Below, piece by piece: positions 8,392 to 17,033 of a DNA stretch of 64,000 nucleotides (positions are counted from its first letter, which is position 1; the number at the start of each line of letters is the position of its first letter). Source of the stretch: Alkalibacterium kapii. GTDB lineage: Bacteria; Bacillota; Bacilli; Lactobacillales; Carnobacteriaceae_A. The notes beneath the pieces were generated by a model. It did no database searches and was not told the DNA's origin. It worked only from the letters and a program-made list of their open reading frames with translations. The stretch is taken from positions 1 through 64,000 of the forward strand of contig NZ_BJUY01000004.1 of assembly GCF_007988865.1 (NCBI RefSeq). The letters are read 5' to 3'. The translations under genes and the position numbers were made by a program.

Positions 8392-8732
8392 ATCTTCACC
8401 TTCCTGTATATTGTCATATTTTGTTCAATCTTCTACTTATAATGGTATCACTAGCTGTTCTTTAAGTAAAAGATAATGCTCTTACTCTATCTCATAAACA
8501 TTGATATGAAGATTATAGCTACCATATTTTTTTGAAATTTGACAATAATTTATAAAATTCATATGAATGTATAAACTATTATACATTGTTTGTTGAATAC
8601 TTCATAAAAGTGTTATAAAATAAAGTTTCAAATACTTTGTTTTCTAAATAAAGTGTTTTTTATATTACACTTTATGGTATATTTAACATAATAGCTATTA
8701 TAGAATTCAGGTTGTCGGGAAGGACTATGCAA
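8392..8732. other. AT-rich interval between the YflT-like gene and araC
   Basis: About 340 bp, strongly AT-rich and free of convincing coding frames. It must hold the promoters of two divergent genes. The right part carries the AAAGTGT repeats described separately; in the left part I see no promoter I would defend. Confidence 0.6.
8607..8701 (+). promoter_or_regulatory. araC promoter with inverted repeat and AAAGTGT half-sites
   Basis: TAAAGTGT (8649-8656) and ACACTTTA (8667-8674) form a perfect 8-bp inverted repeat with a 10-nt spacer. Related half-sites lie upstream (AAAGTGT 8607-8613; AAAGT 8622-8626 facing ACTTT 8634-8638). A candidate promoter (TTATGG 8672-8677, 18-bp spacer, TATTAT 8696-8701) overlaps the right arm, so a protein bound here could control the gene, perhaps the AraC protein itself. 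Confidence 0.55.
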
Positions 8733-9500
8733 ATGTCTAATAATAAGGATAAAGAACGATTAAAAGAAGAACGATTGAGTAAATTGGAACAGTTGACTAT
8801 TGATTCAATGGATTATCGATATCTTATGCAGGATCAGCTAGTGGAAGCAATCAGTGCTGGCAAACAGGAAAAACTGGAAGAAATACTGCAGTTGATAGAT
8901 ATAGAGCGCGTATTCAAGTATATAGACAAAGATAATGAGAGTGACCGTCTTGAAGCTTTTAAGAACCATTTGAAAACTGTTAATACTTATTCCCGTATTG
9001 CAGCTAAAAACGGTGGCGTCCTCCCTTTATACCTTCATTTAATATTCGAGCGTTTTTCAATGATTATAAAGGATACCTATTCTATTGACTATCTGATCGA
9101 TCATATTTATTTTGAAATTTTCAGAGAGTATTGTCATTCTGTTGTCCATTTTTCTACTTCAGATTACTCCTCAATTATGAAAGAAATCGTTACATACATT
9201 ACTGATCATCTGACCAGCGAACTGACTTTGACTAATATTGCTTCAATCTATGGTATGCACCCTGTTCATTTGGCACGAAAATTCAAGCAGGAAACAGGTA
9301 GTACTTTTATCGGGTATGTCAATCAGCAGCGTATTTATCTGGCAAAATATTATTTCCATCTTGGTGAACATCAACTGAGTGAAGTAGCTAATCTGGCAGG
9401 CTTTAACAGCCATTCTTACTTTACAAAAGTGTTTAAAAAAATAACAGGAAAAACACCTACAAAGTACCTCAAAGATATCCCTGTTAATGAAAAAGTTTGA
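8733..9500 (+). CDS. AraC family transcriptional regulator
   Basis: The 255-aa product ends in a double helix-turn-helix AraC domain (about residues 150-250): YITDHLTSELTLTNIASIYG for the first HTH, and the signature LSEVANLAGFNSHSYFTKVFKKITGKTPTKY for the second region (split here only for description). The N-terminal 145 residues are helical, with no cupin motif, so the signal sensed is unknown. The ATG at 8733 is chosen because GGGAAGG lies 9 nt upstream; an ATG two codons earlier is too close. It is alone, facing the tocopherol-cyclase-like gene across a shared terminator. Confidence 0.87.
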   Translation: MSNNKDKERLKEERLSKLEQLTIDSMDYRYLMQDQLVEAISAGKQEKLEEILQLIDIERVFKYIDKDNESDRLEAFKNHLKTVNTYSRIAAKNGGVLPLYLHLIFERFSMIIKDTYSIDYLIDHIYFEIFREYCHSVVHFSTSDYSSIMKEIVTYITDHLTSELTLTNIASIYGMHPVHLARKFKQETGSTFIGYVNQQRIYLAKYYFHLGEHQLSEVANLAGFNSHSYFTKVFKKITGKTPTKYLKDIPVNEKV

Positions 9501-9564
9501 CTTTCCGTTTCACTGTTTAAATAATCCAGTACTTTATACATAAAAAGTGATTGAACTTATATTT

Positions 9565-9612
9565 AAAACAAATGACGTTGCTTGGGATTTCCTCAACAAC
9601 GTCATTTTTGGG
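9565..9612. terminator. Bidirectional terminator between araC and the tocopherol-cyclase-like gene
   Basis: AAATGACGTTG (9570-9580) pairs with CAACGTCATTT (9597-9607), an 11-bp stem with T-rich flanks on both strands. Confidence 0.85.
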
Positions 9613-10563
9613 TTAAGCATCTTTATTCCAATTAACACATTCAGCCGCACCATCTTCAGAATTTAAATGCAATGGTTCTTTGTTTTTTTGTTCAAATACC
9701 AGAGAAATAGTCGCTTTTACCGTTTCTTTGATCGCATAATCCATATTATTTTTCATTGGCGCGATAAGCTTATCACCATTTTTTAAACTGACTTCTGCGG
9801 TCAAAGACTTTTTGGCATCTTTGATTTTCACTACATAACTCTGCTGATCAGCAGCTACTTTAACTTCAGCATTAGCTCCTAAATATGTAGCAAATCGGTG
9901 TTCTTTTTCTCCATCGTGAAAAACGGCAATCGTTCCCATGAAATTAATAATACTCAAGTCGATTTCGGCCACTGACAAAAATACAGAACACTGTTCTTTC
10001 TCTTTAAAAATATTGGATTGGCCCCAGACATATTTATTTGGGAATGTTGATCCGCGATCTTTTTCAAGATACCCCATGCCGCTTGCTATAGTAATGCTTT
10101 CCCCATTCAGCACGATAGTTCCTGAAACTTTGTGACGCATGCTTATGACATCATGAGCACAAGGCATTTTTAGATATTCAAATGGACCCATAATGCTCGG
10201 AGAATAGAGACTTTTATCCAATGGAAGAAACTCTCCAAAGCTTAAATCCAGCATTAAATCTATTTTATCATCTTTAAGATGAGCTTTGACACTGTTCTTA
10301 CTCAATACGAATGAGGGCATCAATATAGAATACGGATCCTTGACAACGGTAAATTCTTCTATAGGAAAAGTGATTTTGCCGCTTAAGGTCTTCCCTTTAT
10401 ATACTAAATTGTATTGTACAAAACATTCCTCTGCATCAAATAAAGCTACTCCCGGAATTAGTGCTAGAGTAAACTCTTTTTTTGGATCTGATGCTTTAAC
10501 GTACCATCCTTCAAAATAAGGTGACTTAGCTTTGGTACCTTTGAAATCAAAACGATCAGCCAT
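9613..10563 (-). CDS. Tocopherol cyclase family protein
   Basis: The 316-aa product carries the motifs of the tocopherol_cycl family: YFEGWYVK near the N-terminus (residues 16-23) and GMGYLEKDRG followed by WGQSN in the middle (about 160-180). In plants and cyanobacteria this fold makes tocopherols; in non-photosynthetic bacteria the role is unknown and substrates may be other hydrophobic molecules. No signal peptide is seen. AAAGGGGAAAGG precedes the ATG. It has its own promoter just after the hisS-aspS-nfo terminator and looks monocistronic. Confidence 0.8.
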   Translation of the reverse strand: MADRFDFKGTKAKSPYFEGWYVKASDPKKEFTLALIPGVALFDAEECFVQYNLVYKGKTLSGKITFPIEEFTVVKDPYSILMPSFVLSKNSVKAHLKDDKIDLMLDLSFGEFLPLDKSLYSPSIMGPFEYLKMPCAHDVISMRHKVSGTIVLNGESITIASGMGYLEKDRGSTFPNKYVWGQSNIFKEKEQCSVFLSVAEIDLSIINFMGTIAVFHDGEKEHRFATYLGANAEVKVAADQQSYVVKIKDAKKSLTAEVSLKNGDKLIAPMKNNMDYAIKETVKATISLVFEQKNKEPLHLNSEDGAAECVNWNKDA

Positions 10564-10595
10564 TACCTTTCCCCTTTCAAAATATATTTACATCA

Positions 10596-10633
10596 ATTAT
10601 AACAAAAAGAAACCTGTATCAGAACAGATTTCC
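10596..10633 (-). promoter_or_regulatory. nfo terminator overlapping the promoter of the tocopherol-cyclase-like gene
   Basis: On the minus strand GAAATCTGT (10632-10624) pairs with ACAGGTTTC (10617-10609), one mismatch, followed by TTTTTG: a terminator for hisS-aspS-nfo. A promoter TTCTGA (10624-10619), 17 bp, TATAAT (10601-10596) overlaps it and would drive the next gene. Confidence 0.65.
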
Positions 10634-10641
10634 TTTTTATC

Positions 10642-11541
10642 TTAACTATTTAAAATATCTAAAAGCAAATCAGGGTTGAATGTCTTGGCTTTCAGCATCT
10701 TTATTTCATGTTTGTACGGCGGTCTTTTGTTTTTCTTGTCTTCTCCTACGAAAGGTGTTTCAAGTATTTTAGGAAGACGGGCTAGCTTCTCATGATGAAC
10801 GACATAATTCAAGGCTTCGAATCCAATCTCACCAAACCCTATATTAGCATGTCTATCTTTACCTGCGCCTCGTTTATTTTTTGAGTCATTGACATGAATG
10901 ACTTTCAACTTATCCAGCCCAATTACTTGGTCAAAATCTTTTAAGACACCATCAAAATCATTTTTGATATCATACCCGGCATCATGCGCATGGCAGGTAT
11001 CCAGAGTAATAGAAACTTTATCTTTCAACTCTATTTTATCAATGATCATTGCCAGCTCTTCAAATGAACGTCCGATTTCAGTCCCTTTCCCTGCCATCGT
11101 CTCTAAAGCGATCTGCAGGGTCTGTTCTTCATGAATTATTTCATTCAATCCTTTTGCGATCTGCTCGATCGCTCGTTCACTGCCAGCACCGACATGAGCT
11201 CCGGGATGCATCGTCATTTGTGTGACACCAAGTGCTTCCGCACGCCTGATTTCTTCTCTCATGAACTGAACAGCAAAACCGTAGTTCTGTTTTTTTATTG
11301 TATTTCCAAGGTTGATGATATAAGGGGCATGAACAACAATATCAGAGACATCGATATTGTTTTTTTTCATGTAGGTCTGTCCCGCTTCGATATTCATATC
11401 TTCTTTATCTTTTCTACGGGTGTTTTGAGGTGCACCTGTATAAATCATGAAAGTATTAGCACCATAAGCAACAGCATCCTCAGCTGCGCCCAAAAGCATC
11501 TTTTTTCCCTTCATAGACACATGAGAACCAAGCAGAACCAT
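10642..11541 (-). CDS. nfo: Endonuclease IV (AP endonuclease)
   Basis: The 299-aa TIM-barrel enzyme cleaves DNA at abasic sites. It opens with [14 protein letters not shown], and has the metal-site segments MTMHPGAH (His), [14 protein letters not shown] (Glu), [13 protein letters not shown] (Asp/His), [22 protein letters not shown] and ILETP near the C-terminus, so all zinc ligands appear intact. The ATG overlaps the aspS stop by one base (TAATG), so translation is probably coupled and the repair gene is under T-box control with hisS-aspS. That pairing is unusual in function. Confidence 0.94.
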   Translation of the reverse strand: MVLLGSHVSMKGKKMLLGAAEDAVAYGANTFMIYTGAPQNTRRKDKEDMNIEAGQTYMKKNNIDVSDIVVHAPYIINLGNTIKKQNYGFAVQFMREEIRRAEALGVTQMTMHPGAHVGAGSERAIEQIAKGLNEIIHEEQTLQIALETMAGKGTEIGRSFEELAMIIDKIELKDKVSITLDTCHAHDAGYDIKNDFDGVLKDFDQVIGLDKLKVIHVNDSKNKRGAGKDRHANIGFGEIGFEALNYVVHHEKLARLPKILETPFVGEDKKNKRPPYKHEIKMLKAKTFNPDLLLDILNS

Positions 11542-13328
11542 TATTCTCCTCCCGTTTGTTCTTCATCAATTTTTAGACGTAATCCAAGTTCTGCCAGCTG
11601 TTCACTTGATACAAATGATGGGGCATCAGTTAATGGATCCACTGCTTTACCATTTTTAGGAAAGGCAATGACTTCACGTATGTTGTTTTCACCCGCAAGA
11701 ATCATGACCAGGCGATCCAATCCAAAAGCAATGCCGCCGTGTGGAGGGAACCCATAATCCATAGCATCCAATAAGAATCCGAATTGATTATACGCCTCTT
11801 CTTTGGAAAAGCCCAGCGCAGAAAGCATCTCTTCCTGCAGTTCTCTTTTGTGAATACGAATGGACCCGCCACCAATTTCATAACCATTTAAAACAATGTC
11901 ATAAGCATCTGCCATTACATTCTCAGGTTCAGCAGCCAGCTTTTCTATATCTGCCTCAACAGGTTTTGTGAAAGGATGATGGGCGGCATTGTAGCGTTCT
12001 TCTTCTTCATCATATTCAAGTAGTGGCCACTCAACAATCCAGGCAAACTTGAGCTCTGATTCATCGATCAGGTTCAATTCTTTACCTAAATGAAGTCTTA
12101 AGGCACCTAAGGCATCATAGACGACACTTTTATTGTCCGCTACAAACAATAATAAGTCTCCGGCATCTGCATCCATTTTTTCTATTAATGCACGACTTAT
12201 TTCTTCATCATTAAAAAACTTGGCGATCGAGCCTGTCAAACCTTCTTCAGTCATTTTCATCCACGCAAGCCCTTTGGCCCCGTAAATTTTAGCAATAGTT
12301 TCTAAAGCATCGATATTTTTACGGGAAAACTTTTTGGCTGCTCCTTTGACTGTCAGTCCTTTGACCATGCCACCATTTTTTACAGCAGAGGAAAATACTT
12401 TGAAAGTGGAATTTTTGGCTATTTCATTTAAATCGACCAATTCCATATCAAATCTTAAATCTGGTTTATCACTACCAAAACGTTCCATGGCTTCTCTGTA
12501 AGTCAAACGTTTGAAAGGCGCTTTCAAAGTAATGCCTTTTACTTCTTTAACCAGTAGGACAAGTAATTTTTCTATCATACTCTGAATATCTTCTTTTTTC
12601 ATGAAGCTGGTTTCTATATCCACTTGAGTAAACTCGGGTTGACGGTCTCCTCTTAGGTCTTCATCTCTAAAACAACGAACGATTTGATAGTAACGATCAT
12701 ATCCTGAACTCATCAGCAGTTGCTTGAAAAGTTGAGGTGATTGAGGCAATGCAAAGAATTTACCCTGATTGACACGAGAAGGAACAAGGTAGTCTCTGGC
12801 ACCTTCAGGAGTGGACTTTGTTAAATAAGGCGTTTCTATGTCCAAAAAGCCTTCATCATCTAAAAAATCTCTAAATACTTTTTTGACCTGATGGCGGAGC
12901 TTCATATTATCCTGCATTTTCGGTCTTCTTAAATCAAGATAACGGTACTTTAATCTCAAATCATCAGACACTTCCGCAGCATCTGCTATTTCAAACGCCG
13001 GCGTTTTAGCTTCGCTTAAAATGTCTACTTTCTCAGCTAGAATCTCAATTTCACCAGTATTCAAGTTTGTATTTATCTGCCCATCTTCTCTTAAGACAAC
13101 TTTTCCTTCCACTGCAATAATAAATTCTGATCGGATTTTTTCAGCTGTTTCTAAAGCTTCTTTATTTTGATCAGTATTAAAGACAACTTGTACCAATCCT
13201 TCGCGATCTCTTAAATCTACAAAGATCATACCTCCTAGATCGCGACGTTTTTGTACCCATCCTGCGACCTTGACTGTTTCATCTTTGTATTTACTGGTGA
13301 TCTGTCCACAATATGCTGTTCGTTCCAT
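11541..13328 (-). CDS. aspS: Aspartyl-tRNA synthetase
   Basis: A 595-aa class II enzyme charging tRNA-Asp. The N-terminal OB-fold anticodon domain begins [11 protein letters not shown] and contains [13 protein letters not shown]; motif 2 shows [18 protein letters not shown], the bacterial insertion domain lies between motifs 2 and 3, and motif 3 is [11 protein letters not shown] near the C-terminus. The ATG at 13328 is preferred: AAGGA lies 8 nt upstream, whereas the ATG three codons earlier overlaps it. It follows the hisS stop by one base and overlaps nfo. Confidence 0.97.
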   Translation of the reverse strand: MERTAYCGQITSKYKDETVKVAGWVQKRRDLGGMIFVDLRDREGLVQVVFNTDQNKEALETAEKIRSEFIIAVEGKVVLREDGQINTNLNTGEIEILAEKVDILSEAKTPAFEIADAAEVSDDLRLKYRYLDLRRPKMQDNMKLRHQVKKVFRDFLDDEGFLDIETPYLTKSTPEGARDYLVPSRVNQGKFFALPQSPQLFKQLLMSSGYDRYYQIVRCFRDEDLRGDRQPEFTQVDIETSFMKKEDIQSMIEKLLVLLVKEVKGITLKAPFKRLTYREAMERFGSDKPDLRFDMELVDLNEIAKNSTFKVFSSAVKNGGMVKGLTVKGAAKKFSRKNIDALETIAKIYGAKGLAWMKMTEEGLTGSIAKFFNDEEISRALIEKMDADAGDLLLFVADNKSVVYDALGALRLHLGKELNLIDESELKFAWIVEWPLLEYDEEEERYNAAHHPFTKPVEADIEKLAAEPENVMADAYDIVLNGYEIGGGSIRIHKRELQEEMLSALGFSKEEAYNQFGFLLDAMDYGFPPHGGIAFGLDRLVMILAGENNIREVIAFPKNGKAVDPLTDAPSFVSSEQLAELGLRLKIDEEQTGGE

Positions 13329-13329
13329 G

Positions 13330-14637
13330 CTATTCATCCTTACTTTCTAATTTTATTTCCAATTCGCTGAATGTCTTTTCAAAATCGTTATATAAGTCAT
13401 TCAAGGAGATATCCTGCTGCAGTCCATTCTTTAGATTTTTGATCATCACTTTATTTTGAACCAGTTCTTCTTCACCCATTGTGAAGACGTATCTTGCATT
13501 CCACTTATCAGCTGTTTTAAACTGTTTCCCTGGTTTTCTATTCATAAATTCGCGTTCAACGGATAAATGATTCTGACGGAGATATTGCGTCAGTTTTGTT
13601 GCTGCCGCATTGACTTGCTCTCCAATAGTAACGACATAAGCATCAAGAGCTAGTTTGTTCGAATAGGTGTAACCCATAAGATCAAGTAGCAGGATCAACC
13701 GTTCCAGTCCGACACCAAATCCAAAAGCTGGAGTAGAAGGTCCCCCCACTTCCTCGACCAGGCTATCATAACGACCCCCTGCACAGATCGTTGCGTTGGA
13801 TCCAAATTTTTTATGAGTCGTCATTATTTCGAAGATCGTATCATTATAATAGTCCAGTCCTCTGACCATATTTTTGTCGATTTCATAAGGTATCGATAAC
13901 ATTTCAAGCATATATTTCACTGTTTCAAAATGGTTTTTTGATTCATCATCCAAAAAATCCAGTATAGACGGTGCATCTTTTACGATGGCTTTATCTTTTT
14001 CATTCTTGCTGTCTAAAACGCGTAAAGGATTTTTATATAATCTTTCCTTGGAATCTTTGCTTAACTCTTCAAAGTGCGGTTCAAGATAACTTATTAAAGC
14101 TTCTCTGTATTTGACCCTTGAAGCCGAGTCCCCCAGTGAATTGATGACCAGTTTCAGATCCTTGATATTGAAAGATTTGAATATATCCATTGCTAGTGCC
14201 ATCGTTTCAACGTCTACAGCGGGATTTTTACTTCCAAACACTTCAACACCCAACTGATTGAACTGTCGCTGGCGCCCGCTTTGAGGACGTTCATATCGGA
14301 ACATGGCCCCCATATAGTAAAGTTTCATCGGTTTGTGATATTCAGGTGCATACAATTTGTTTTCCACAAACGCACGAACGATCCCTGCAGTGCCTTCTGG
14401 CCTTAAAGCAAGGTGACGATTTCCTTTATCTGTGAAATCATACATTTCTTTGGAAACAATGTCACTCGTTTCCCCTACACCTCTAGCATATAAGTCAAAC
14501 TGTTCAAATAAAGGTGAACGTATTTCACTGAACTGATAATTGTGCAGAATATATCGTGCTTGTTCCTCAATAGCCTGCCATTTCGCTGATTCTTCAGGCA
14601 GAATATCAACTGTCCCTTTTAATTTTTTATATTTCAC
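13330..14637 (-). CDS. hisS: Histidyl-tRNA synthetase
   Basis: A 435-aa class II enzyme. Motif 2 is seen at [12 protein letters not shown], histidine-specific segments at [12 protein letters not shown] and [12 protein letters not shown], motif 3 at [12 protein letters not shown], and a C-terminal anticodon-binding domain follows. The start is GTG at 14637, with GGGAGG eight nt upstream. First gene of hisS-aspS-nfo, behind a T-box leader. The order relA-dtd-amidase-hisS-aspS is the same as in Bacillus subtilis. Confidence 0.97.
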   Translation of the reverse strand: MKYKKLKGTVDILPEESAKWQAIEEQARYILHNYQFSEIRSPLFEQFDLYARGVGETSDIVSKEMYDFTDKGNRHLALRPEGTAGIVRAFVENKLYAPEYHKPMKLYYMGAMFRYERPQSGRQRQFNQLGVEVFGSKNPAVDVETMALAMDIFKSFNIKDLKLVINSLGDSASRVKYREALISYLEPHFEELSKDSKERLYKNPLRVLDSKNEKDKAIVKDAPSILDFLDDESKNHFETVKYMLEMLSIPYEIDKNMVRGLDYYNDTIFEIMTTHKKFGSNATICAGGRYDSLVEEVGGPSTPAFGFGVGLERLILLLDLMGYTYSNKLALDAYVVTIGEQVNAAATKLTQYLRQNHLSVEREFMNRKPGKQFKTADKWNARYVFTMGEEELVQNKVMIKNLKNGLQQDISLNDLYNDFEKTFSELEIKLESKDE

Positions 14638-14679
14638 TGAAAAAAGCCTCCCGTGTCAATTGTTTAAACTGTAGTTTCC

Positions 14680-14907
14680 ATAAAAAAAAGCCCTTCTCTA
14701 TGTCAAAAATAGAAAAAGGACGCATTTACTACGTGGTACCACCTTTATTCAGAAAGTGTACACTTTCTCTCTGAGATATAACGTTCACACGTGATAAGTT
14801 TCCTTATCATTCCTAATTAGATCGTCTTTCATTCATGCTGATATAAACCTTTTTCAGCCCGGAAGGTTCTCTCTTTGATAGTCAGCCATAAATTACTTCA
14901 TCTTTAA
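14680..14907 (-). promoter_or_regulatory. T-box riboswitch leader of hisS-aspS-nfo
   Basis: Read leftward, the leader starts just after a TATAAT box and has a Stem I: ATTTATG and GCTGA pair with TCAGC and ATGAAT, the 5' internal-loop strand reads GAAGTAA and the 3' strand GAAAGACG. The T-box core AGGTGGTACCACG follows (RC of 14731-14743 region), then an intrinsic terminator with CCTTTTTCTAT pairing with ATAGAGAAGGG and eight T's. Uncharged tRNA binding should favour the antiterminator. The best specifier candidate in the 3' loop strand is GAC (Asp), not a His codon; this is an inference from hand folding. Confidence 0.88.
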
Positions 14908-14913
14908 TGGATA

Positions 14914-14919
14914 ATTATA
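14914..14919 (-). promoter_or_regulatory. -10 box of the hisS T-box transcript
   Basis: TATAAT on the minus strand, placed so that transcription would begin near 14907, right at the base of T-box Stem I. The -35 region is weak. Confidence 0.55.
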
Positions 14920-15057
14920 TTGATTGTACTTTAAGCTTACTAAAAGAAAAGCATGAAGTCAATACACTTTGCCACCACTTTTAGACAATATCTTTCCAGT
15001 TCTTCGATACCTTTTAAATAAAAATCATCGAAATTCAAGTGAATTTCTTCTTAACTA

Positions 15058-15087
15058 TTGCTATGAAACCGTTACTATCGGTATAAT
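15058..15087 (+). promoter_or_regulatory. Promoter of the SH3/amidase gene
   Basis: TTGCTA (15058-15063), 18-bp spacer, TATAAT (15082-15087), 30 bp upstream of the start codon. Confidence 0.75.
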
Positions 15088-15117
15088 GGACATACAATGC
15101 AAAAAGGAGGCTGCGTT

Positions 15118-16455
15118 ATGGAAAAGATTGATATACATAATAAAAATTACCGCTCTTTATTTATACTCCTTATTACTGCTTTTTTTATACTTTTATTCAG
15201 CTCGATCGTGGCATTTGCCAATAGTAACAAAGTAACCGTCACGACTTCCACTTTAAATGTCAGATATGGTCCTGGTCTGTCACATGAAATATTGACTCAA
15301 GTTCATGAAAAAGATGTTCTGCAAGTTTTGGATGAAGAAAATGAATGGTACAAAGTGAAGCTGGATTCTGACCAGGTGGGATGGGTGGCCAGCTGGTTAG
15401 TTCAAAATGAAGAAGTTTCTTTAGACAATGAACTATACGGCCGGATCACATCGGCGGAAGTGAACGTAAGACAGTTTGCCACCACAGATTCAGAAATCCT
15501 TGGTAAAGTAAAGCAAGGCGAAGAATTCCCTATTTTGTATAGGGAAGGAAACTGGGTGCAGATCCTTTTCGATCACAGGGTAGCCTGGATTCATTCAAAT
15601 CTGATTGCTGTTACCGAACTGTCAGAACAAAAAGCTGAAACAGAAAGTGTATCCACAAAGCTGGAAATCAAAATAGGCGACACCCCTACAAATATTAGAA
15701 AAGCGCCATCCACTGATTCAAACATTCTCATGACGGTTAAGAGTCCTGAAAAATTTTATGTTTTATCTGAAAAGAATGATTGGTACGAAATTGAACTAAG
15801 TGACGGTTCTCGCGGTTTTGTAGCCAGCTGGGTATCAGAAATAGTGCCGGACACGACATCCGATGCAAAGGATAGTTTACCTGATACTCTAACGTCTCAT
15901 TATGCCACTTCCTTAGCGGAAGCGACAATCATAGTTGATCCCGGGCATGGCGGTCGTGATCCCGGTGCTGTTTCTTCCAATGAAATAACCGAAAAGGAAG
16001 TCACATTGAACACATCACTCATGCTTGCCGACCGATTGGAACAAGCCGGTGCCAACGTTATACTTACCCGCGGTACAGACAAATATATATCGCTTGACGA
16101 TCGTGTTTATTACGCTCATAAAAATAAAGCCGATGCGTTTATCAGTCTCCACTACGACTCTGTAAAAGAAGCGAACACGATGTCCGGGACGACGACTTAT
16201 TATTATTCAGAGAGTGAGAAACCATTAGCAAACATCATCAATCAGCAACTGAAAAAAGATATCAGCCTCAATAATAATGGGGTCAGACATGGTAATTATC
16301 AAGTGCTGCGGCAAAACGGACAACCATCCGTACTCTTGGAATTAGGCTATTTAAATAATGATCACGATATAGAAATCGTTAATACAAAAGCCTATCAATC
16401 GCGTGTTGCTGACTCTATATACAATGCTCTGGATCACTATTTTTCACAACGATAA
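15118..16455 (+). CDS. N-acetylmuramoyl-L-alanine amidase with three SH3b domains (YrvJ-like)
   Basis: The 445-aa product has an N-terminal signal/anchor (residues 12-35), three bacterial SH3 repeats (about 37-97, 107-165, 171-242; each with an NVR or NIR start and a GW or GF end) and a C-terminal Amidase_3 domain (270-443). Its zinc and catalytic residues are visible: H277 in DPGHGG, E292 or E294, H345 in SLHYD and E418 in LLELGYL. It should cleave the bond between muramic acid and the stem peptide in the wall, with SH3b repeats binding peptidoglycan. The ATG at 15118 has AAGGAGG upstream. Position next to hisS and dtd matches yrvJ of Bacillus. Confidence 0.93.
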   Translation: MEKIDIHNKNYRSLFILLITAFFILLFSSIVAFANSNKVTVTTSTLNVRYGPGLSHEILTQVHEKDVLQVLDEENEWYKVKLDSDQVGWVASWLVQNEEVSLDNELYGRITSAEVNVRQFATTDSEILGKVKQGEEFPILYREGNWVQILFDHRVAWIHSNLIAVTELSEQKAETESVSTKLEIKIGDTPTNIRKAPSTDSNILMTVKSPEKFYVLSEKNDWYEIELSDGSRGFVASWVSEIVPDTTSDAKDSLPDTLTSHYATSLAEATIIVDPGHGGRDPGAVSSNEITEKEVTLNTSLMLADRLEQAGANVILTRGTDKYISLDDRVYYAHKNKADAFISLHYDSVKEANTMSGTTTYYYSESEKPLANIINQQLKKDISLNNNGVRHGNYQVLRQNGQPSVLLELGYLNNDHDIEIVNTKAYQSRVADSIYNALDHYFSQR

Positions 16456-16483
16456 CTAACTTCAAAATTTTTCAGCACATAAA

Positions 16484-16519
16484 TTAGAGACCGGACTTTT
16501 AGATCCGGTCTCTTATTTT
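16484..16519. terminator. Bidirectional terminator between amidase gene and dtd
   Basis: AGAGACCGGA (16486-16495) pairs with TCCGGTCTCT (16504-16513), 10 bp, followed by TATTTT. Confidence 0.9.
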
Positions 16520-16558
16520 AGTTCTTTTTAATTAAAGATTGCGTTATTTTAAAAACCT

Positions 16559-17005
16559 CTATTTATTTTTAGAATCGATCAGGATAGTCACAGGCCCGTC
16601 GTTAATGAAGTCAATTTCCATATGTTCTCCAAATTGTCCAGTCTCTACATTAATACCTTTGGAAGTCAAACGCTTATTGAATTCCTGATATATATTTCTA
16701 GCGTAGTCAGGTTTGGCGGCCCCAGTAAAACTCGGCCGATTACCTTTCCTTGTATCCGCATGTAAGGTAAACTGGGAGATAGATAGAATCTCACCACCTA
16801 TATCCTGTACAGACAAATTCATTTTATTTTCATCATCTTCAAAAATACGCAGCTTACTTATTTTTTTAACAAGATAAGCCACATCATCTTCTGTGTCATC
16901 ATCTTCTATTCCAACAAAAACAACCAGACCACCAGAGATCTCTCCGACAACCTTTTTGTCGACTCTGACTTTTGCATTTTTCGCCCGCTGGATCACTGCT
17001 CTCAC
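16559..17005 (-). CDS. dtd: D-aminoacyl-tRNA deacylase
   Basis: A 148-aa protein that hydrolyses D-amino acids wrongly attached to tRNA. It opens MRAVIQRAKNAKVRVD and has the two DTD signatures: SISQFTLHAD (SQxT motif, about residue 75) and NDGPVTI near the C-terminus (GPxT motif). Full length. It lies 28 bp after relA on the same strand, the usual Firmicutes pair. Confidence 0.95.
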   Translation of the reverse strand: MRAVIQRAKNAKVRVDKKVVGEISGGLVVFVGIEDDDTEDDVAYLVKKISKLRIFEDDENKMNLSVQDIGGEILSISQFTLHADTRKGNRPSFTGAAKPDYARNIYQEFNKRLTSKGINVETGQFGEHMEIDFINDGPVTILIDSKNK

Positions 17006-17033
17006 AACTTGTCCTCCTAATTAACTTGGAAAT

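Noticed and set aside
11131-11757. 208-codon plus-strand frame antisense to nfo and aspS
   Set aside because: Antisense to two well-conserved genes, no ribosome binding site, cysteine/serine-rich composition typical of a shadow frame.
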